Assembly (NCBI GenBank): GCA_000799755.1
Contig: JUHI01000005.1
Location: 124,001-188,000 of the forward strand
Reading direction: 5' to 3'
DNA from: Martinezella tropici
GTDB lineage: Bacteria; Pseudomonadota; Alphaproteobacteria; Rhizobiales; Rhizobiaceae
Length of the DNA: 64,000 bases
Shown: one piece after another, positions 61,830 to 64,000 of the stretch
How positions within the stretch are numbered: the stretch's first letter is position 1
Layout of the letters: each line of letters begins with the position of its first letter
The notes under the pieces: generated by a model
What the model was told of the DNA's origin: nothing
What the model saw: only the letters and a program-made list of their open reading frames with translations
Database searches by the model: none
Made by a program: the position numbers and the translations under genes

Positions 61830-63394
61830 CAATGTCCTCCCGTTGCGAGGCGCATGATGCTTTCCTGATTGGCCTCGCTTCTTGTCAGTTCGCCGGCGAC
61901 CCGGCCCTCGCTCATCACAACGACGCGGTCGCTCATCCCCAAGATTTCCGGCAGCTCCGACGAGATCATGATGATCGCCAGGCCCTGCCTGGCGAACTCA
62001 GTCATCAGCCTGTGGATCTCGGATTTCGATCCGACGTCGATGCCGCGTGTCGGCTCGTCGAGGATCAGGAGCTTGAGGTCGCCGAGAAGCCATTTGGCGA
62101 GCACGATCTTCTGCTGATTGCCGCCGCTCAAGTTTTCGACGATCATCGCCGTATCCGGCGTCTTGATCTGTAGCATCTTGATCATGCGTTGGGCGGCTGT
62201 TTCCTCCTGCCTTTCGCTGATGAAGAGGCCGCCTGCAAATTTCTTAAGATTGGCAAGCGAGATGTTTTCGCCGACCGACCGGCACAGGACCAGCCCTTCA
62301 GCCTTCCTGTCCTCGGATACCATCGCGATGCCGCGGGAGATCGCATCCTTTGGCGATGTGAGTTTCAGCGAGGTACCGTTCAGGCGCACGGTTCCGCCAT
62401 CGGCTTCATCAAGGCCGAAAATGACGCGCGCCACCTCGGTGCGACCGGCACCGATCAAACCGGACAAACCCAGAATCTCGCCGGCGCGAACGGTGAAACT
62501 GACATTCTCGAAGACACCGGTTCGGGTGAGCTTCTCGAGCGAGAGCACGACATCGCCGATCGGAACCTCTTCCTTTGGAAAGATGCTGGAAATCGTGCGG
62601 CCGACCATCTGCGAGATCAGCTTGGAAGGATCATATTCGCTCGCAGGCGCCGTCGCGATGAACTGGCCGTCGCGCATGACGGTGATGTCGTCGGCGATCT
62701 GGAAGATTTCATCCATCTTGTGGGTGATGTAGATGATGGCGACGCCGTTTGCCTTGAGGTCGGCGATCTGCCGGAACAGCATGGCGACCTCGGTGTCGCT
62801 GATCGCCGAGGTCGGCTCGTCCATGATGACGAGCAAGGCCTGACGAGAGATCGCCTTTACGATCTCGATCAACTGCATGGCGGCGATCGAAAGATCGCGC
62901 ATCTTCGTATCCGGACTATATTTGAGACCAAGCCTGTCGAGCAGCGCCTTGGTGTCGGCATTCATTCTGGCGAAATCGACGAAGCGCGACAGAAAGCCCT
63001 TGCCGGACAGGGCGGGTTCACGACCGAGGAAGATGTTTTCGGCGATCGTCATGTCAAGAACCGGGCTCAGTTCCTGGTGGATCATGGAGATCCCGCGTTC
63101 GAGCGCAGCCGAAGTGCTCTGCCCGGTCAGCGCCTCACCCTTGAAGAAGATCTCGCCACCATCGATGGCATAGGTCCCGCTCAGGATCTTCATCAGCGTC
63201 GACTTGCCCGCTCCGTTTTCGCCGACAAGGACATGGACGGTGCCGGCGCGAACCTTGAGGTTCATTCCATCAAGAGCAAGCACGCCGGGAAATGCCTTGA
63301 CGATGTCACGCATCTCGAGAACGAGGTCATCGCCCTGCGAAGAATGTCTGCTTGCGCTGTCTCCAAGACGCGCCGATCCCATGGCCGCAGACAT
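61829..63394 (-). CDS. Ribose-type ABC transporter ATP-binding protein (RbsA-like, two ABC domains)
   Basis: This 521-residue protein contains two ABC domains. The first has Walker A GENGAGKSTLM and Walker B LVIMDEPTSA; the second has a degenerate Walker A (GLIGAGRTEVA), signature LSGGNQQK and LLILDEPTRGID, the normal RbsA pattern. GGGAGGAG precedes ATG 63394. This is the first gene of the operon 63394 to 56765. Confidence 0.95.
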   Translation of the reverse strand: MSAAMGSARLGDSASRHSSQGDDLVLEMRDIVKAFPGVLALDGMNLKVRAGTVHVLVGENGAGKSTLMKILSGTYAIDGGEIFFKGEALTGQSTSAALERGISMIHQELSPVLDMTIAENIFLGREPALSGKGFLSRFVDFARMNADTKALLDRLGLKYSPDTKMRDLSIAAMQLIEIVKAISRQALLVIMDEPTSAISDTEVAMLFRQIADLKANGVAIIYITHKMDEIFQIADDITVMRDGQFIATAPASEYDPSKLISQMVGRTISSIFPKEEVPIGDVVLSLEKLTRTGVFENVSFTVRAGEILGLSGLIGAGRTEVARVIFGLDEADGGTVRLNGTSLKLTSPKDAISRGIAMVSEDRKAEGLVLCRSVGENISLANLKKFAGGLFISERQEETAAQRMIKMLQIKTPDTAMIVENLSGGNQQKIVLAKWLLGDLKLLILDEPTRGIDVGSKSEIHRLMTEFARQGLAIIMISSELPEILGMSDRVVVMSEGRVAGELTRSEANQESIMRLATGGH

Positions 63395-63508
63395 GTCTGC
63401 TCCTCCCAAGTTCCGCCTTCCGGCGCTTCATTTCGATGACTGAATGCTTCCTCCAGTGGCGCTGAAATCACCACACGCCCCCATTTCTGTCAATTTGACG
63501 CTGGACGA

Positions 63509-63551
63509 TTCTCCCAAAAGATACCATACTGACTCTCATTTTCTGGGAGAA
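63509..63551. promoter_or_regulatory. Inverted repeat in front of the LacI gene
   Basis: TTCTCCCA (63509-63516) and TGGGAGAA (63544-63551) form an inverted repeat with a 27-bp spacer, with AAAAG and CATTTTC on the inner sides. The right arm contains the ribosome-binding site of the LacI gene. It may be an operator pair for autoregulation or an mRNA stem that masks the start. Confidence 0.4.
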
Positions 63552-63555
63552 CCTT

Positions 63556-64000
63556 ATGTCCAGGCCAACCATCGCCGACCTTGCCAAGGCCGCAAATGTA
63601 GGGGTTTCCACGGTAGACCGGGTCTTGAACGGCCGCGACCCGGTTCGTCAACAAACGGCCGAACGCGTGCTTGAGGCAGCCGAGCGCATCGGCTTTCACG
63701 GCGTGACAGCCATTAAGCGCCGGCTCGAAAAGGAAAAGCCGATCATCAAATTCGGCTTCCTCTTGAAGCAGTCCCACCGCAAGCTCTATCGGATGTGGGG
63801 AGAGGTCCTGACGAAGGCGGTCGAAACCTATCCGGAAGCGCATGGCAGGGCCATCGTCCGGTTCGACGACGAACTCGCGCCCGAAAACACAGCGAATGCG
63901 ATGCTGGCACTGAGCCGGGAAGTCGACGTCATCAGCGTGATTACGTCGGACCACCCGCAGATAAACCACGCTGTCGACGGCCTTGAGGCCGAGGGGATAC
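63556..64000 (+). CDS. LacI-family regulator of the ribose-type operon (cut by window end)
   Basis: The first 148 residues of a LacI/GalR regulator are present. The HTH and hinge read MSRPTIADLAKAANVGVSTVDRVLNGRDPVRQQTAERVLEAAERIGFHG, followed by the start of the periplasmic-binding-like effector domain. GGGAGA lies six bases before the ATG. It is divergent from the ATPase gene (161 bp) and should control the sugar operon. Confidence 0.93.
   Translation, partial: MSRPTIADLAKAANVGVSTVDRVLNGRDPVRQQTAERVLEAAERIGFHGVTAIKRRLEKEKPIIKFGFLLKQSHRKLYRMWGEVLTKAVETYPEAHGRAIVRFDDELAPENTANAMLALSREVDVISVITSDHPQINHAVDGLEAEGI

Noticed and set aside
62189-63439. A 416-codon plus-strand frame opposite the RbsA-like gene
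   Set aside because: Antisense shadow of a gene with complete Walker motifs.
1-64000. CRISPR arrays, tRNA or rRNA genes, insertion sequences, phage integrases
   Set aside because: No regularly spaced repeats, cloverleaf-type sequences, transposase motifs or integrase signatures were found on reading both strands; a tRNAscan or ISfinder search could not be run.

Overview
The window looks like chromosomal DNA of a soil or plant-associated alphaproteobacterium of the family Rhizobiaceae. The indicators are a 2830-residue cyclic beta-1,2-glucan synthase (NdvB/ChvB), many ABC uptake operons with dedicated regulators, G/C-rich codon use, alphaproteobacterial cobalamin riboswitches and a PrpR/RamB-type methylcitrate regulator. 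No tRNA, rRNA, CRISPR array, insertion sequence or phage gene was seen.

Layout. 1-129: 3' end of a dxs-like gene. 167-8645: a peptide ABC transporter operon with an AbgB-like amidohydrolase and a class-A beta-lactamase-fold hydrolase, preceded by a LysR gene. 9152-17644: ndvB. 18235-21721: LysR regulator, a DddP-type DMSP lyase and an OpuAC-type betaine/DMSP-binding protein. 22184-23617: two tandem paralogues of unknown function. 24216-33396: a DNA-alkylation-repair island holding ogt, a second MGMT, an Oxygenase-NA dioxygenase, alkB, alkA, ada and several unknown genes. 33753-41617: beta-glucoside utilisation (GH3 enzyme, sugar ABC transporter, AraC regulator). 41890-47705: a cobalamin riboswitch without a gene, prpR, and a thioesterase-prpD-prpC-prpB operon. 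47732-48394: queH. 48428-52191: a riboswitch-led Rieske oxygenase, a cobalamin-uptake-like pair, and a third riboswitch in front of a small gene. 52339-56551: GlxA-type regulator, a PLP trans-sulfuration-family enzyme, a methyltransferase and a dienelactone hydrolase. 56765-64000: a ribose-type ABC operon with two TIM-barrel isomerases and a Gfo/Idh/MocA oxidoreductase, divergent from a LacI regulator cut by the window end.

Two regions stand out. First, a shared promoter box (gene-strand core CGATTTGAWAGCAAGGATCG) lies upstream of almost every transcription unit between 24.6 and 33.5 kb, often about 60-65 bp before the start codon. It ties known repair genes (ada, alkA, alkB, two MGMTs, Oxygenase-NA) to at least five genes of unknown function, so the island looks like one Ada-type adaptive-response regulon with undescribed members. 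Second, the DddP homologue keeps every metal ligand and the catalytic Asp at the same residue numbers I recall for the Ruegeria enzyme. It sits beside a betaine-class binding protein, which implies DMSP use in a rhizobial background.

Three cobalamin riboswitches within about 10 kb, one controlling a betaine-monooxygenase-like Rieske enzyme and one lying next to prpR with no gene to control, add a B12-linked theme to the 41-52 kb region.
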